Below are positions 12,101 to 57,049 of a DNA stretch of 64,000 nt, piece after piece. The stretch is from Galbula dea. Taxonomy: Eukaryota; Chordata; Aves; Piciformes; Galbulidae. Location: positions 449,284 through 513,283 of the forward strand of contig VWZX01000276.1 of the NCBI GenBank assembly GCA_013399015.1, in the 5' to 3' direction. The notes below the pieces were generated by a model. It saw only the letters and a list, made by a program, of their open reading frames with translations. It had not been told where the DNA came from and did no database searches. Every line of letters begins with the position of its first letter. Within the stretch, counting starts at the first letter, position 1. Position numbers and translations under genes: made by a program.

Positions 12101-12683
12101 TCCATATTGGAGGGGGGAAAAAAAGCCCAAGCTAATAGCTGCTTAGAGCTGTCATGGGAAACTTTTGTCTGTTTTCTAGTGGTTTGGGTTTTTTTCCTTT
12201 TTTTCCCCCTTTAAATACATTTAGATAACCTTAAGGGCCTGACTTCTAGCCACCAAACCCAGCAGGTTCAGAGTTAAGGCTTCTCACTCCATCTCCACTA
12301 CTCCCCAGAGCCCTTGGCTCTCCAGCACAGGTGCTGTTGCTACTTGCTGGAGCTCTTGGGTGCTGTTGGGAATCCCACAGTCTCCTCAGGTCCCTGCTCC
12401 CTTAGACAAAACATTTGGTGCCTGAGTGGTGCCAACTGTTCCAGGTCTGTCTGTTGACCATAGAGCTGCTGTCCCTGCATGTCCTCCCAGTTGGCTGCTT
12501 TCCCTGCTGTGTCCATGGCCAGTGGCAGCACAGCAGGTGTGGTGGAAAGGCAGCAGAGAAAAAAAGGGAAGGGAAGGGTTCTAGGTGCAGTGAGAAGCTT
12601 TAACTTGGGACTTTCCTCCCTTCTGTGAGCACAAGTCAGACCCTTACTGTTGTTTTAATGTATTGTTTGTGTTTTAATTTTTT

Positions 12684-12960
12684 AGTCAAAATTTGAACAC
12701 CATCCAGGCTACAGAGGTTGCAGTGGATAAGAAGTTTAAAAGCTTTGGTTCAAGATTACAGGAGGCTGCAAGAGAAATTAAAGCCCTGGAGATGAGGATG
12801 GAATGACAGGCTGCTATTTTGCCTCAGAATGCTGAAGATTGTAAAGCATTGAGAAATCGAATTCATGACCCTGGCAATCAAGCCCAGATTAAGAAATGTC
12901 AGGTTGGTAGGGGTACCTGAAAGTCTCCAGTTAGGAGGAAATGAGATTTGGTTTTCCCAT
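12684..12960 (+). pseudogene. Decayed L1-type ORF1 (coiled coil plus start of RRM) remnant
   Basis: A frame starting about 12684 reads NLNTIQATEVAVDKKFKSFG, then heptad-like LQEAAREIKALEMRM, a TGA at about 12805, then ALRNRIHDPGNQAQIKKCQ. A one-base shift at about 12903 is followed by LVGVPESLQLGGNE. A coiled coil leading through an 'R..DLENQ......' segment into '(I/V)xGVPE' is the architecture of L1-clade LINE ORF1 proteins at the coiled-coil/RRM junction. The copy is dead: one internal stop, one frameshift, and neither end of the element visible. L1 is normally rare and ancient in birds. Alternative: an unrelated coiled-coil pseudogene. Confidence 0.4.
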
Positions 12961-13713
12961 AAACCAAGGTTCTAGCTTCTTGGGGGTGGCTGGTACAATT
13001 GTTGCTCTCTGTGTTGTATGAAATGCTGTAGCATGTCCTTAAATCAGCCAGCTAAGGGAAATGATTTTTTCTTCTTTCTTTCTTAGTTGCACATGTGGGG
13101 TGTGGAATGTCACTTTTGACTGGCTGAGAGTTATTCCACTCCTGGCACTGATTTGCATGGTTTCTACTGTTAATGCAGGCATGGAAAATACTGCTCTTAA
13201 ATACACATTGTTTCATCCTGCTACTCCAAGGGGCTGCTGCAAAGCCAACCAGGTGGTGCAGGGTGACATTTCTGGATAAGAAAGAGGCAGAACATACCTC
13301 AGTGGTGGAAGAAGTCAGGGTTAATTGGGGGTTTTTTGTGTTCAAAGGATTCCTAGTGAAACTTGGGTCTTTCCAAAGGTAAAGTTTCAGTAGGGACTGC
13401 TGCTGTGTTTTAAGTTCCTGTAAGTTTACTGAAGTGTTGTCTGCAATTCAGGGAGATGGTATTTAGGCAGAGAGATTGTGCAACAGGAAGTCTATGCTGA
13501 AGTTCAGAAAGGATTTTTGGCAGGCAGAGGTCTGTAGGGTTTCTGTGGTCAAGGTCACTGGATGTGTTTGAGTTCTGGGGAATCTTGCAGTCTGAAGTTC
13601 TCTCAGGGGGGAGGGTTTGTCCTTCAAGTTATTTTTCTGGCTTTGGTTGCCATGCTCTGGGGCTTGGTCTGGCATGCCACTTAGCACCAGCATTAGACAG
13701 GAGGAGCTTAGGA

Positions 13714-13812
13714 CCCTTCTGGTTGGAAAGGATCTCTGAGATCATGGAGTCCAACCATCCAGCCAGCACTGCCATGCTCCCCATCAAACCATGTCCCCAG
13801 GCACCACAGCAG
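13714..13812 (-). mobile_element. Short CR1 3' fragment
   Basis: TTCTGGTTGGAAAGGATCTC, TCCAACCATCCAGCCAGCAC and CATGCTCCCCATCAAACCAT match the reverse complement of the CR1 3' UTR. Confidence 0.8.
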
Positions 13813-13970
13813 CTTGGTTGAAATCCATAGATACACTTGGTGTGAGGGGAAACCAGACCACACCTTCCTGGATTTGAGAGTTAAAGGGCTGTATTTTGTA
13901 ATACTGTATTTCATGGATCTTTAAAGTAACTGGTTTCAATCTCATCTGCTGTTACCTGCTTGGACTTCAT

Positions 13971-14195
13971 GGAATCATTAAGGTTGGAAAAGACCCCTGA
14001 GGTCATCAAGTCCAACCATCCCCCCAACACTCCCATGCTCACCACTAAACCATGGCCCCAAGCACCACATCTCCATGGTTTTTGAACCCTTCCAGGGATG
14101 GTGACTCCAGCACCTCCCTGGGCAGCCTGGGCCAATGCCTGATAACCCTCTCAGGGAAGAAATTCTTCCTAATATCCAATCTGAACCTCCTCTGG
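13971..14195 (-). mobile_element. CR1 3' fragment
   Basis: GGAATCATTAAGGTTGGAAA through CATCTCCATGGTTTTTGAAC to AATATCCAATCTGAACCTCC, reverse-complement CR1 3' end. Confidence 0.9.
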
Positions 14196-15115
14196 ATATG
14201 TTCTCCTCTGTGGCCAGAGGTGCTTTAGTTGTAGCTGTAAGGGGATCATCTGGGCCATGTTTTCCCTCATCCATCTTCAACAACTTCACTATCAAAAGTT
14301 GTCTGTTTTCTTTTCCTTTTCAGTAGCTTGCAGACTTGTTGTTGCCATCCTCCTTTGCTGGACTGAGAGTTAAGCTGATGACCATAACATTTCAGTTGTA
14401 GAAGGAGCACAGTTATTCTCTGCAATAGGAATAGGACTTGCAATGTCATTTGATGTTTATTTCAGTGTAACAATGGCATTTTATCAGTGCTGTTATCTAT
14501 ACTAGTTTAAAAGACACATGAACAAGTCTGTAACATGCTTTATGGGAGGCTGTTGAAGGAAATTGAATGGGGTTTATAAAGAAGTTGCCATTCAAGGAGA
14601 GTCATTATGCTCTGCATAACTACATAGCTTTACAGTGTGTATTTGTCTCTGTGTCCACAGGATTAGTGTCTGCTTTATTGGTTAAAAATGACCATTTCTA
14701 GTTTAAAGAGGTAACAATAATAGGTTAGCAAGATGCATGAATTCTAGAAATGATCTTCAAAAGGCCTCCAGTTAATTTTGGTGGCTGGAGATGACTGAAG
14801 GGAAGCTGTATTTCTGAGCATGTCTCTCACAGGTCAGGAATTGGTGGATTTGCAACAGAGAAGAGTTTTCCTGGGTGTTGGACCCATGGAAAACTGTGCT
14901 GGTGAATCTTTCTCCCATCTGAATGCCTGTCTGCTGTGGTGAGGGTACTGCAGGGTCAGTCCCTTGGCATCATCTGTTGCTGGGAGGTGCTGGGACTAGA
15001 GCAGAGAAGTACCAAGTGTAGTGACTCTTGTTCAGCCTTCAAGTAGCAAAGCTGTTTGGACAGATAGAGAACTTCAATGGCAGATTGCAGTAGGGCTGCT
15101 TGGGCATCCTGACTT

Positions 15116-15430
15116 AGAATCATAGAATCACTAAGGCTGGAGAATGGCTCCAAGATCACCAAGTCCAACCATCCACCCAGCACTGCCATGCCTCTAAACC
15201 ATGTCTGCATGTTGTTTGAATCTCTCCAGGGATGGTGACTCCACCAGTGCCCTGAGCAGCCTGGGCCAATGCCTGATAACCCTCTAGGTGAAGAAATTCT
15301 TCCTGATATCCCACCTGAACCTCCCCTGGTGCAACCTGAGGCCATTTCCTCCTGGCCTGTCACTGGTAACCTGGGAGAGGAGACCAACTCCCACCCCCCC
15401 TCCAACCTCCTTTCAGGGAGTTGCAGAGAG
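15116..15430 (-). mobile_element. CR1 3' fragment
   Basis: AGAATCATAGAATCACTAAG through CCTGGTGCAACCTGAGGCCA to CCTCCTTTCAGGGAGTTGCA. 5' truncated, with the octamer tail at the left end. Confidence 0.92.
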
Positions 15431-16481
15431 ACCAAGTCTTGAGTAGGAGAACACATGAAATCTGTAGGTGCAGGCTGGACAGTTGAGACTCTGAGGATCA
15501 CAGCCTCCTTAGCTGTACTCCTTCAGCTCCAGACCTGAGCTTTGGTCCCAGGGGGAAGGAATATGCTGCTTCTGTTGAGTTCTGAGAAGCTCTTTTCCCA
15601 GCAGCTGCTTTTCTCCACCAGATCTCATCTACAGCTGGGACTCTGCTCATTTTCCATCCCCTTTAAATGCAGCTGACAGAATTTGAGGGCTTGCTTTTTG
15701 ACACAGGCTGAGACTAAGCTGCAGGAATTGCTTCTTAGAAGGTAGCTGAGGAACCTCACTCAGTCTCCTGCTTTTAGTGTTGGACTAAAACTGTTACCAT
15801 CAAGCCATGAACAATGTTTTTCAATTCCCACTGCAACCAAAATATGGTGTTGAAATTTGCATAGGAGAAATGATTAGCCTGCTTCACTTTGCAGTCTTTT
15901 AAATTGCTTCTTTTAAGGAGAAGGAGACAAAAATGTGCTTGATTTTTGGGTTTTGTTTCTCCTGAGCTCTTCAGGAAGTCCTTTTTCCCCCCCCACCCTT
16001 AACTGCTTTTGTGTGAATGTAATGGTTGAATGTTATTCCCTTGAGTACCTCTGTATCTTTGTAGCTTCTCTCCTGTTAAAAAGATGCTCTCAGAATACCT
16101 TCTTAAAAGGATTACTTTGCATTTTGAGACTCTACAAAGAGGAGATAAATGAAGTCTGCACTTCCAACTGATTTTTTTTTTCCTTCCCCAGATGCTTAAT
16201 GTGCATTGCTTTTGTCACTCTGCAATGTTCCAAGTGTGATGTTGACTTAGAGAGGGACATTTTGTTCCTGTTTGGGAAGAATTACTGTTGGAGCTGTACA
16301 GAGTTGTTGGGTAAAGCTTTGAAGTCTAAGCAGGCCTAGGCAGATCAGCAGTTAGCCTCTACACTTGGATGTTGGAGCTTGTCAACTCTCAGGTTAGCTG
16401 TTGGAGGCTTTTTTTTTTGGTCAGTGAAGTTTTAGTGTCAGCCTGTCATCACCATATCAATAGCAGTGTCTTATCAATACT

Positions 16482-16792
16482 TCATGGGTGGGGGCAGGAG
16501 GATGGGGCCAGGCTTTTGGCAGTGGTGCCCAGGGACAGGACAAGAGGGAACAGGCACAAACTGGAACAGAGGAAGGTCCATCTAAATATAAGGAGGAACT
16601 TCTTTCCTTGGAGTGTGGTTGAGCCCTGGCCCAGGCTGCCCAGGGAGGTGCTGGAGTCTCCATCTGTGGAGACATTCCAAACCTGCCTGGATACCATCTT
16701 AGGCAACCTGCTCTAGGTGACCTTGCTGTGGCAAGGAAGTTGGACTAGATGATCTCCAGAGGTGCTTTCCAACCCCTGATGTTCTGTGATCC
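16482..16792 (+). mobile_element. CR1 3' fragment
   Basis: TCATGGGTGGGGGCAGGAGG through AAGGAGGAACTTCTTTCCTT to CCTGATGTTCTGTGATCC. Same subfamily as the minus copies at 17024 and 39313. Confidence 0.9.
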
Positions 16793-17023
16793 ATTAATTA
16801 AATACTCAAATCCTCACTGAGTTGCTTATGCTGTCCTGTAAGCTATGCTCCTAAAAGCCTGAGCAAGACATTTCTCACTCCCAAAGGTGTGGAATCCAAT
16901 CACACAGCCACTTCATAGTGCAGTAAGGATGTAGCTTTAAAAAGCAAATATACCATTCCCTCAGTGCTTTTGTCTGTCTTCCATTGTCCACCCTTCTCAA
17001 TCTCCAGGGCATATTTTCTTTTT

Positions 17024-17371
17024 ACAGAATATTAGGGGTTGGAAGGAGATGATCTGGTCCAACCCCACCCTGTCAGAGGAGGTTAACCTAAAGCAGGTTG
17101 CACAGGATGGCATCCAGGCAGGTTTGGGAATGGCTCCAGAGATGGAGACTCCAGCACCTCCCTGGGCAGCCTGGGCCAGGGCTCCAGCACCCTCCAAGGA
17201 AAGAAGTTCCTTCTTAAATTTAGATGAAACTTTCTCTGTTCCAGTTTGTGCCTGTTCCCTCTTATCCTGTCCCTGGGCACCACTGCCAAAAGCCTGGCCC
17301 CATCCTCCTGCCCCCCACCCATGAAACATTGCCAAGCACTGATGAGATTCCCCCCCCTTAGTCTTCTCGGG
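17024..17371 (-). mobile_element. CR1 3' fragment
   Basis: ACAGAATATTAGGGGTTGGA to about TCCCCCCCCTTAGTCTTCTC; reverse complement of the 16482 subfamily. It ends about 190 bases before CTBP1 exon 2. Confidence 0.9.
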
Positions 17372-17561
17372 TAGATGCGTTCTCTCTTCTGATTCTGGTT
17401 GATTGCTGAGTACAAACTTGTTCCTTTTTCACTAGCTTCAGTCCTTGAAATCTTTTTCTGCCCTCAGAAGAAAGAGATTAGCTGTAACCTGTTGTGTTTG
17501 GGGGGTGTTTTTCATTCCACTTGCATGGGTTGAATAACAAATGTTCTCTGTTTCTTCTCAG

Positions 17562-51867
<34,306 letters not shown>

Positions 51868-52088
51868 CCTCCAGACACCAGCATTCCCAACAGCGGCGCT
51901 TCGAGACCCCAACAGGAAACAAGAGAAACCCCCCTGGCTTCTGAGGAAAGGCAAAACCAGGAACTTCCCAGGAGGAGACCATTCTTGGCTTTAGAAACTG
52001 GTCCAATAGAAAAGGAAAAGGTGGGAGAGAGAAAGAGAGAGAGAGAAAACAAACAAAAACAAAGATTTGGAACCATTTTGGGTTTGGT

Positions 52089-52180
52089 TTTTTTTTTTTG
52101 GGGGGGTGGGTGGTTGGTTGGTTGTTTTGTTTTTTTTTTCCTTGGGTTGTTTTTGGTTTGGTTTGGTTTCCTCTGTATCA
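52089..52180. repeat. T/G homopolymer and TTGG-rich tract in the CTBP1 3' UTR
   Basis: T run, G7 run, GGTTGGTTGG repeats and another T run, then TTTGGTTTGG repeats. Low complexity; the G runs are spaced as in a possible quadruplex. Confidence 0.85.
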
Positions 52181-52679
52181 ATGGTAGTTTGTCCCTGTCC
52201 CTGTGGACTGAGCTGACTGTTTTCTGTGTCCTATGGGTTCTTGGTTAAGCCAGAGAAGTTAGTAGTTAATTCTCTCATGAATGTACTTGTCTGTGTACAG
52301 TTTTTAGAACAGGAAAACAAAACAGGAAAGAAAAAAAAAAGACAAAAAACAAAACACCCTCCACCCCCCTCCCCACAACAAGGGTTGGTTTGCTTAGCTG
52401 TCAACAAGGAAAAGAAAAAACAAAACCCAAAGCAAGAGAAAGCAGAAAGGGAGAGGAGAGAGGTGTTGAGCAAAAAAAAAAAAATAACCCCACAAAAACC
52501 CAAACCCCACCTTTTGAGCTTAACAAATCTTTTTCTTTTTATATTTGAAAGCTGTGCCCAAGCAATGGAGGCAGTTGGCAAACTTCTCAGGACAATGAAT
52601 TCTTGCCCATGTTCCTTTGGACACCATGCAGTGCATTGTTTTTTCTACCTGCTTGTCTTATTTTTTAGGAGAATTTAGT

Positions 52680-52765
52680 AAACAGAAGAAGAAAGAAAAG
52701 AAAAGAAAAGAAAAAAAAAAACCCCACAAAACAAAACCCACAAACAACAACAACAAAATAAAACC
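52680..52765. repeat. A-rich low-complexity tract in the CTBP1 3' UTR
   Basis: AGAAGAAAGAAAAGAAAAG followed by a long A run and ACAAAACC/CAACAACAAC repeats. Confidence 0.85.
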
Positions 52766-53133
52766 CCACCTCCCCCAACCCCTCAACCCCACAGTTTCTC
52801 CTGATTATTTTTTTTGGCATGACTTTCCCTTATTTGAGAAGGAAGAGCTTTTTGAGGAAGAAGAGAACAAAAAAAGAGGTTGTTTGGTCTAAAGAGCATT
52901 GTGCTTTTTGTCACCAGTTGAAGTCTATGTTCTTGGTGGGCTGAGGAGAAGGCACTAGACTACTGAAAAGTAGCAGCATTTCATTGCCTACATTGATTCC
53001 TTCCTGGTAATGTGGTAGGCTAGCAATATTATTATTTTTATTTCTTTATTATTTTGGTTGTTTTTTGTTTTTTTTTTCCTTTGGTTCAAGACATGTTTGT
53101 GACTGTAACCATTTGTATGAATTATTTTAAAGA

Positions 53134-53139
53134 AATAAA
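53134..53139 (+). promoter_or_regulatory. Candidate CTBP1 poly(A) signal (proximal)
   Basis: AATAAA about 1.27 kb after the stop, followed within 60 bases by a strongly T/GT-rich stretch (GGTTTGGTGG then T and GGT repeats), as expected of a cleavage and polyadenylation site. Confidence 0.6.
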
Positions 53140-53370
53140 AAGTCCCAGACAAATCTCAGACCTGTGTAAATTTTATTGCCTTTTGGTTTGGTGGTTTTTT
53201 TTTGGTGGTGGTGGTGGTTGGTTGTTTTTATTTCTAGCAACTGCTTAGGATTCCATTTGCTTAGGGTTCTTAGCTGTAAGCTTGAAAGAGATGCTGTCAA
53301 GTTATTTCATTTCTAGCCTTACTTTTTGCTTCTCTGTTGTTTGTAATCCTGTCTTGGAAGCTTGCATCAA

Positions 53371-53376
53371 AATAAA
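53371..53376 (+). promoter_or_regulatory. Candidate alternative poly(A) signal
   Basis: Second AATAAA, followed by a T-rich stretch at 53401-53420. Could serve as a distal CTBP1 end; no direct evidence of use. Confidence 0.35.
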
Positions 53377-53679
53377 GACAAAAAAATCATTCTTTCCATA
53401 CCATTTTTTTTTCCCCCTTTTACATCTCCTCAATGTTGATTTATTTTTTTGTTTGTTTGTTTTATTTTGGGGGTTTTTCCTCCCCCCCTCCTTTTTTTTT
53501 TTTCCTGTGTTTCTTAAAGGAGTTGAGAATTCAGATGGATTTGATTTGATTTTCTTTTTTATGGCTATGTACCCTGGCATCATCAGCTCCAGTAATGGTA
53601 ACAGCATTTGTGCCAGCACTGTGGGCAGAGCAAAGGAGGTGCCACAGCAACACAGACAGCAACAATAATCATCATCAAA

Positions 53680-53685
53680 AATAAA
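53680..53685 (+). promoter_or_regulatory. Candidate distal poly(A) signal
   Basis: Third AATAAA, followed by TGTGAGAAGTGTCC and a T-rich element 20-50 bases on. Use would lengthen the 3' UTR to about 1.8 kb. Confidence 0.3.
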
Positions 53686-54716
53686 TGTCTTCTGCTGAAG
53701 TCCAATGTGAGAAGTGTCCATGGTTTTATTTGCTTGGAGGATGGAAGTGTGCAGCAGGACCCTCCTGGAGAGGGTAGTGGTGGTTTCTTGGAGCACAGGC
53801 AGGTTGAATTTGACCTTGGAAGTTGGTTTGGCCTCTCCTCTGCTCCTGGGTGAGATGTTCTTCATCCCTACAGGGTTTGCAGAGAAATAAACCCAAGACC
53901 AAAGTTTAGCTGCTGTGCAAGAAGGAGATTCAGGATGGACCAAAAGGAGCCTGGACATTAGCTCCTCAGTGGTTTCCTGGCTCTGTGTGTGTGTGTTAGG
54001 ATTCTGATCTTGTGCCTGGGCACCTAAAGCTAGTGAGCTGCTTTGGTGGCATCTGGGCCATGCTCCTGTCCCCCTTTCCCACAAGTGAGTAGGAGGCTGC
54101 AAATCAACCTTGCAGAGCTGTAGCCAAGGAGCACTACATGAAGTGACATTTTTGTCTCCATGGAGGAGGAGTATAGAAGGTTTTTGCATGGAAGGTTGGA
54201 AGCCAAGAATGTGATCCATTAGGATTTGTCTGGTGGGAAACCCATTCCTGTTCTCTCCAGGAAAGAAAGCAGCCCTAAAGCTGCAAGCTAGAAGAGGCAC
54301 TGCCAAAAGTGGCCAAAAAGTGGTGGTGGGGGGGGTGGGGAACCCAAATGCAGCCTCCTGGAGTTGAAGGAGACTTCCCATTTCATTAGGAATTCATGTT
54401 TGCAGATGCTTGCTTGCTTGTGTGTTTGTTTTCAGGCTGCAGATGCTTCTCTGACATGTGCTCAGCAAACACTGAACATCTGGCTGCAAAGGATCACTGA
54501 CTGTCTCCTTTGCAGCCAGAGTCCCTGAGGAGAACCAAGAGGGCTGGGGTTTGCTTTGGTTTCCTTCTCCTTCTCTTGCATCAGTTTGGATGTGGCTTGT
54601 TGGAGGTAAGCTTTGTTTCCAGGACATTGGTAAGTGAGGAACTAGAAGTCAAAGCAATCCCCAAACATGAGTACAGACTGGGAGAAGAACTTGCTGAGAG
54701 AGCAGATGATGGTGAG

Positions 54717-54775
54717 AGGTTGCTGGTTGGACTTGGTGATCTTAAAGGTCTCTTGCCAACCTTGATTCTGTGATG
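54717..54775 (+). mobile_element. CR1 3' tail remnant
   Basis: GGTTGCTGGTTGGACTTGGT, GATCTTAAAGGTCTCTTGCC and CTTGATTCTGTGATGG. Confidence 0.82.
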
Positions 54776-55360
54776 GCCACTGTGGAGCAGCCATGGAGAA
54801 GAACAGTGTGGTGGCAGATGCATCCAGCAGAGTGTTCTTGGTAGGTATGAGGCTGGATCAGAGGTGCTGGACAGGACCTGGAGCAGTTGTTGTGTAGTTT
54901 TGGCTGGAGCACTTCCAGAAGGGTGAGCTTCAGCTGAAGTCAGAGCCAAGAGCAGTGGCTCTCAAGGTGACTGAAGGTGTGGAGGTTTGTTGTCTGAGAG
55001 GAGTAACTTGCCTTGATCAGCTTTAAGGGAAGGCTGAGGTGGGGAAATGAGGAGGAAGAAGAAATGTTGCAGAAAGATTGACTGATGCTGGTACAGACAA
55101 GCAGAAGTGAGGGTTAGGGAAAGATCTCTTTCAGCAGGGAGGTCCTGGGACAGGTTTCCAGCTGGGGTGACTAGAAGTCAGTCTTGAAGTCCCTGCAGGT
55201 TGGTTTGGGGATCTTTTGTTTTGTGTGTGGAGTTGGGTTTGCTTGGGTTTGGGTTTATTTTATACCTTTGTTTTTACAATCCAAATCTGAGAATGTTGTT
55301 TAAAGGTCATACAAGGTTGCTACCAAACCTACAACTAGAGATCATTTCCATTTTAGTCCC

Positions 55361-55722
55361 AAGAAGAGGAGGCTCAGGGGAGACCTTCTCACTCTCTCCA
55401 GCCCCCTGAAAGGAGGTTGGAGTGAGGTGGGGCTTGGTCTCTTCTCCCAGGTGATTAGTGATAGGCCAAGAGGAAATGGCCTCAAGTTGCAGCAGGGGAG
55501 GTTCAGGTTGGATATTAGGAAGAATTTCTTCCTTGGGAGGGTTATCAGGCATTGGCCCAGGCTGGCCAGGGCAGTGGTGGAGTCACCAGCCCTGGAGGGG
55601 TTCAAACAACATCTAGATGTGGTGCTTAAGGCCATGGTTTAGTGGCATGGGGGTGCTAGGTTGCTGGTTGGACTTGATAGTCCTAGAGGTCTCTTCCAAC
55701 CTTCGTGATTCTATTCTATTCA
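55361..55722 (+). mobile_element. CR1 LINE fragment
   Basis: AAGAAGAGGAGGCTCAGGGG through GATTAGTGATAGGCCAAGAG to CCTTCGTGATTCTATTCTAT. Very close in sequence to the copy at 27812. Confidence 0.93.
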
Positions 55723-56059
55723 GGGTAAACCACTTCAGCTTCTCAGCTTTCTGCATAACAAGCCTCAAGCTTTGCTGGTTTTGGTTTGTTGGTTTTGGTT
55801 TTTAGGAGCTGCCCTGTTCTATTCTTCTCCAGTCTTCCACCTCCACTGGTGAAGGCTGGTCCTCACCCCTGGGGCTGCTCTGGTTTGGCTGTTCCTGTTC
55901 CCACCTTTACTCCTTGCCTCAGGCCAAAGGGTTGTCTTCTCCTCTTCTTTAATCTCACTGGCTGCTTCAATCACGGTTGCTCTCCTTGAAGGAGAAGGCA
56001 GCACTGCCAGGGTTTGCTTTGTGCTGTTTGCTCTCCAGCCTTTCTGCCTTCTACAAATT

Positions 56060-56445
56060 GAGGGAAGAAGGGGGAGATAGGGAATAAGGGGGAAAAACAG
56101 GACAAGAAGTGTGGGGGGGGGTGAAACAGGAAAAGACAAAAAGGAGGAAAGGAGGATTAAAGAGGGAAAAAGGGAGAGGAAAAGGGAGAAGAAAAAGGGA
56201 TGAAAAAGGGAGAGGAAAAGGATAAAAAGGGGAAAAGGGAGAAGAAAAAGGGATGAAAAAGGGAGAGGAAAAAGGGCATAAAAAGGGATGGAAAAAGGGG
56301 GAGGAAAGGGGATAAAGGGATGGAAAAGGGAGAGGAAAAGGGAGAGGAAGTGATAAAAAGGGATGAGAAAGTGAGAAGGAAAAGGGGATAAAAAAGGGGA
56401 AAAGGGAGAGAAAAAAGGGATGAAAAAGGGAAAGAGGGGGAAAAG
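56060..56445. repeat. Polypurine tandem repeat (GGGAGAGGAAAA / GGGATGAAAAA units)
   Basis: Nearly all purine on the + strand, about 390 bases; the ordered tandem part is 56145-56445, with irregular units such as AAAGGGAGAGGAAAAGGGAT. The opposite strand is open only because the repeat lacks stops (Pro/Phe/Ser/Leu-rich), so it is not a gene. Confidence 0.95.
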
Positions 56446-57049
56446 CCATTGCTTTCCAAGGCAGAAAATAATATTGGATCACTTTGCCTGGCCACCTGGT
56501 GAAGGTGTTAGATGTGATCTTCTTCCTCCTTACACTGGCTGCCATGTTGTGACTGCAGGGAATCTTTCCACAGCATTTCTGCTCCTTCTAGTAAAATGCC
56601 AAGTGATTTTCTTTTTCCTGCTCTTTCCTTTGCTACTTTGTCCACAAGAGGATTAACCTTCACTGTCATTTTGAAACTGCTTTGTTCCCTTTGGCTTTCC
56701 CTGTCTCTAAATTCCACTTACTGTTCCGTGTTGAGGTCCTGGTGGCTGACTGGAATTTAGGGAGCAAGGTCCCATTTTGGCCAGTTTGCCTTTGTCCTGA
56801 GGGCAGGGAAACATCTTCCAGGAAGACCAAACTGTGCTGTTCATCTGCTTGCCAGTTTCTTACATTAATCCTACTGCACATCCTTCCCTTTCTGGCTCTT
56901 TTGGGGTCCTTTTCCATTTCCATGGGTTGTCTTCTGCTGATGAACTCACAGCACTTCTGATCTTCTCTGGGACTTCCAGCTATTGTCTCCTTGCCTCCAT
57001 TCAGCTTTCCTTGTTAAACTGCTTTCCTACAAAGCCACAAGTGCTTGAA

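Larger units (their letters stand above)
1..17561 (+). other. Noncoding upstream stretch, probably 5' intron of CTBP1
   Basis: No exon of a recognisable gene was found here. The visible content is about 17 CR1 fragments (listed separately), the L1-type ORF1 remnant near 12.7 kb and short T or A runs (e.g. 788-802, 12187-12210). No CpG-rich promoter was seen and the first visible CTBP1 exon starts in mid-codon, so this is best read as intron between the missing first exon and 17562. Gaps of more than 300 bases between CR1 copies (e.g. 520-1078, 1800-2399, 3000-3918, 7200-8590, 8965-10090, 15435-16480) hold nothing I can identify. Confidence 0.6.
51868..53160 (+). other. CTBP1: CTBP1 3' UTR (proposed)
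   Basis: Noncoding sequence after the CTBP1 stop, to just beyond the first good poly(A) signal. It is strikingly low-complexity: a GA-rich run (52030-52050), T and G homopolymers (52089-52140), TTGG repeats, several A tracts (52327-52350, 52468-52485, 52690-52760) and more T tracts near 53050-53080. No CR1 is inserted here, unlike the flanking DNA. The 3' boundary is inferred from the AATAAA at 53134 and the GT-rich DNA after it. Confidence 0.7.

Noticed and set aside
12684..12960. A genuine spliced exon (TTTTTTAG before it, CAG|GTTGGT after it)
   Set aside because: The frame contains an in-frame TGA, and its end fits an L1 ORF1 motif continuing past the apparent donor after a frameshift.
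56051..56545. Minus-strand 164-codon Pro/Phe/Ser/Leu-rich frame
   Set aside because: It is a direct translation of the polypurine tandem repeat, with no start context or family resemblance.
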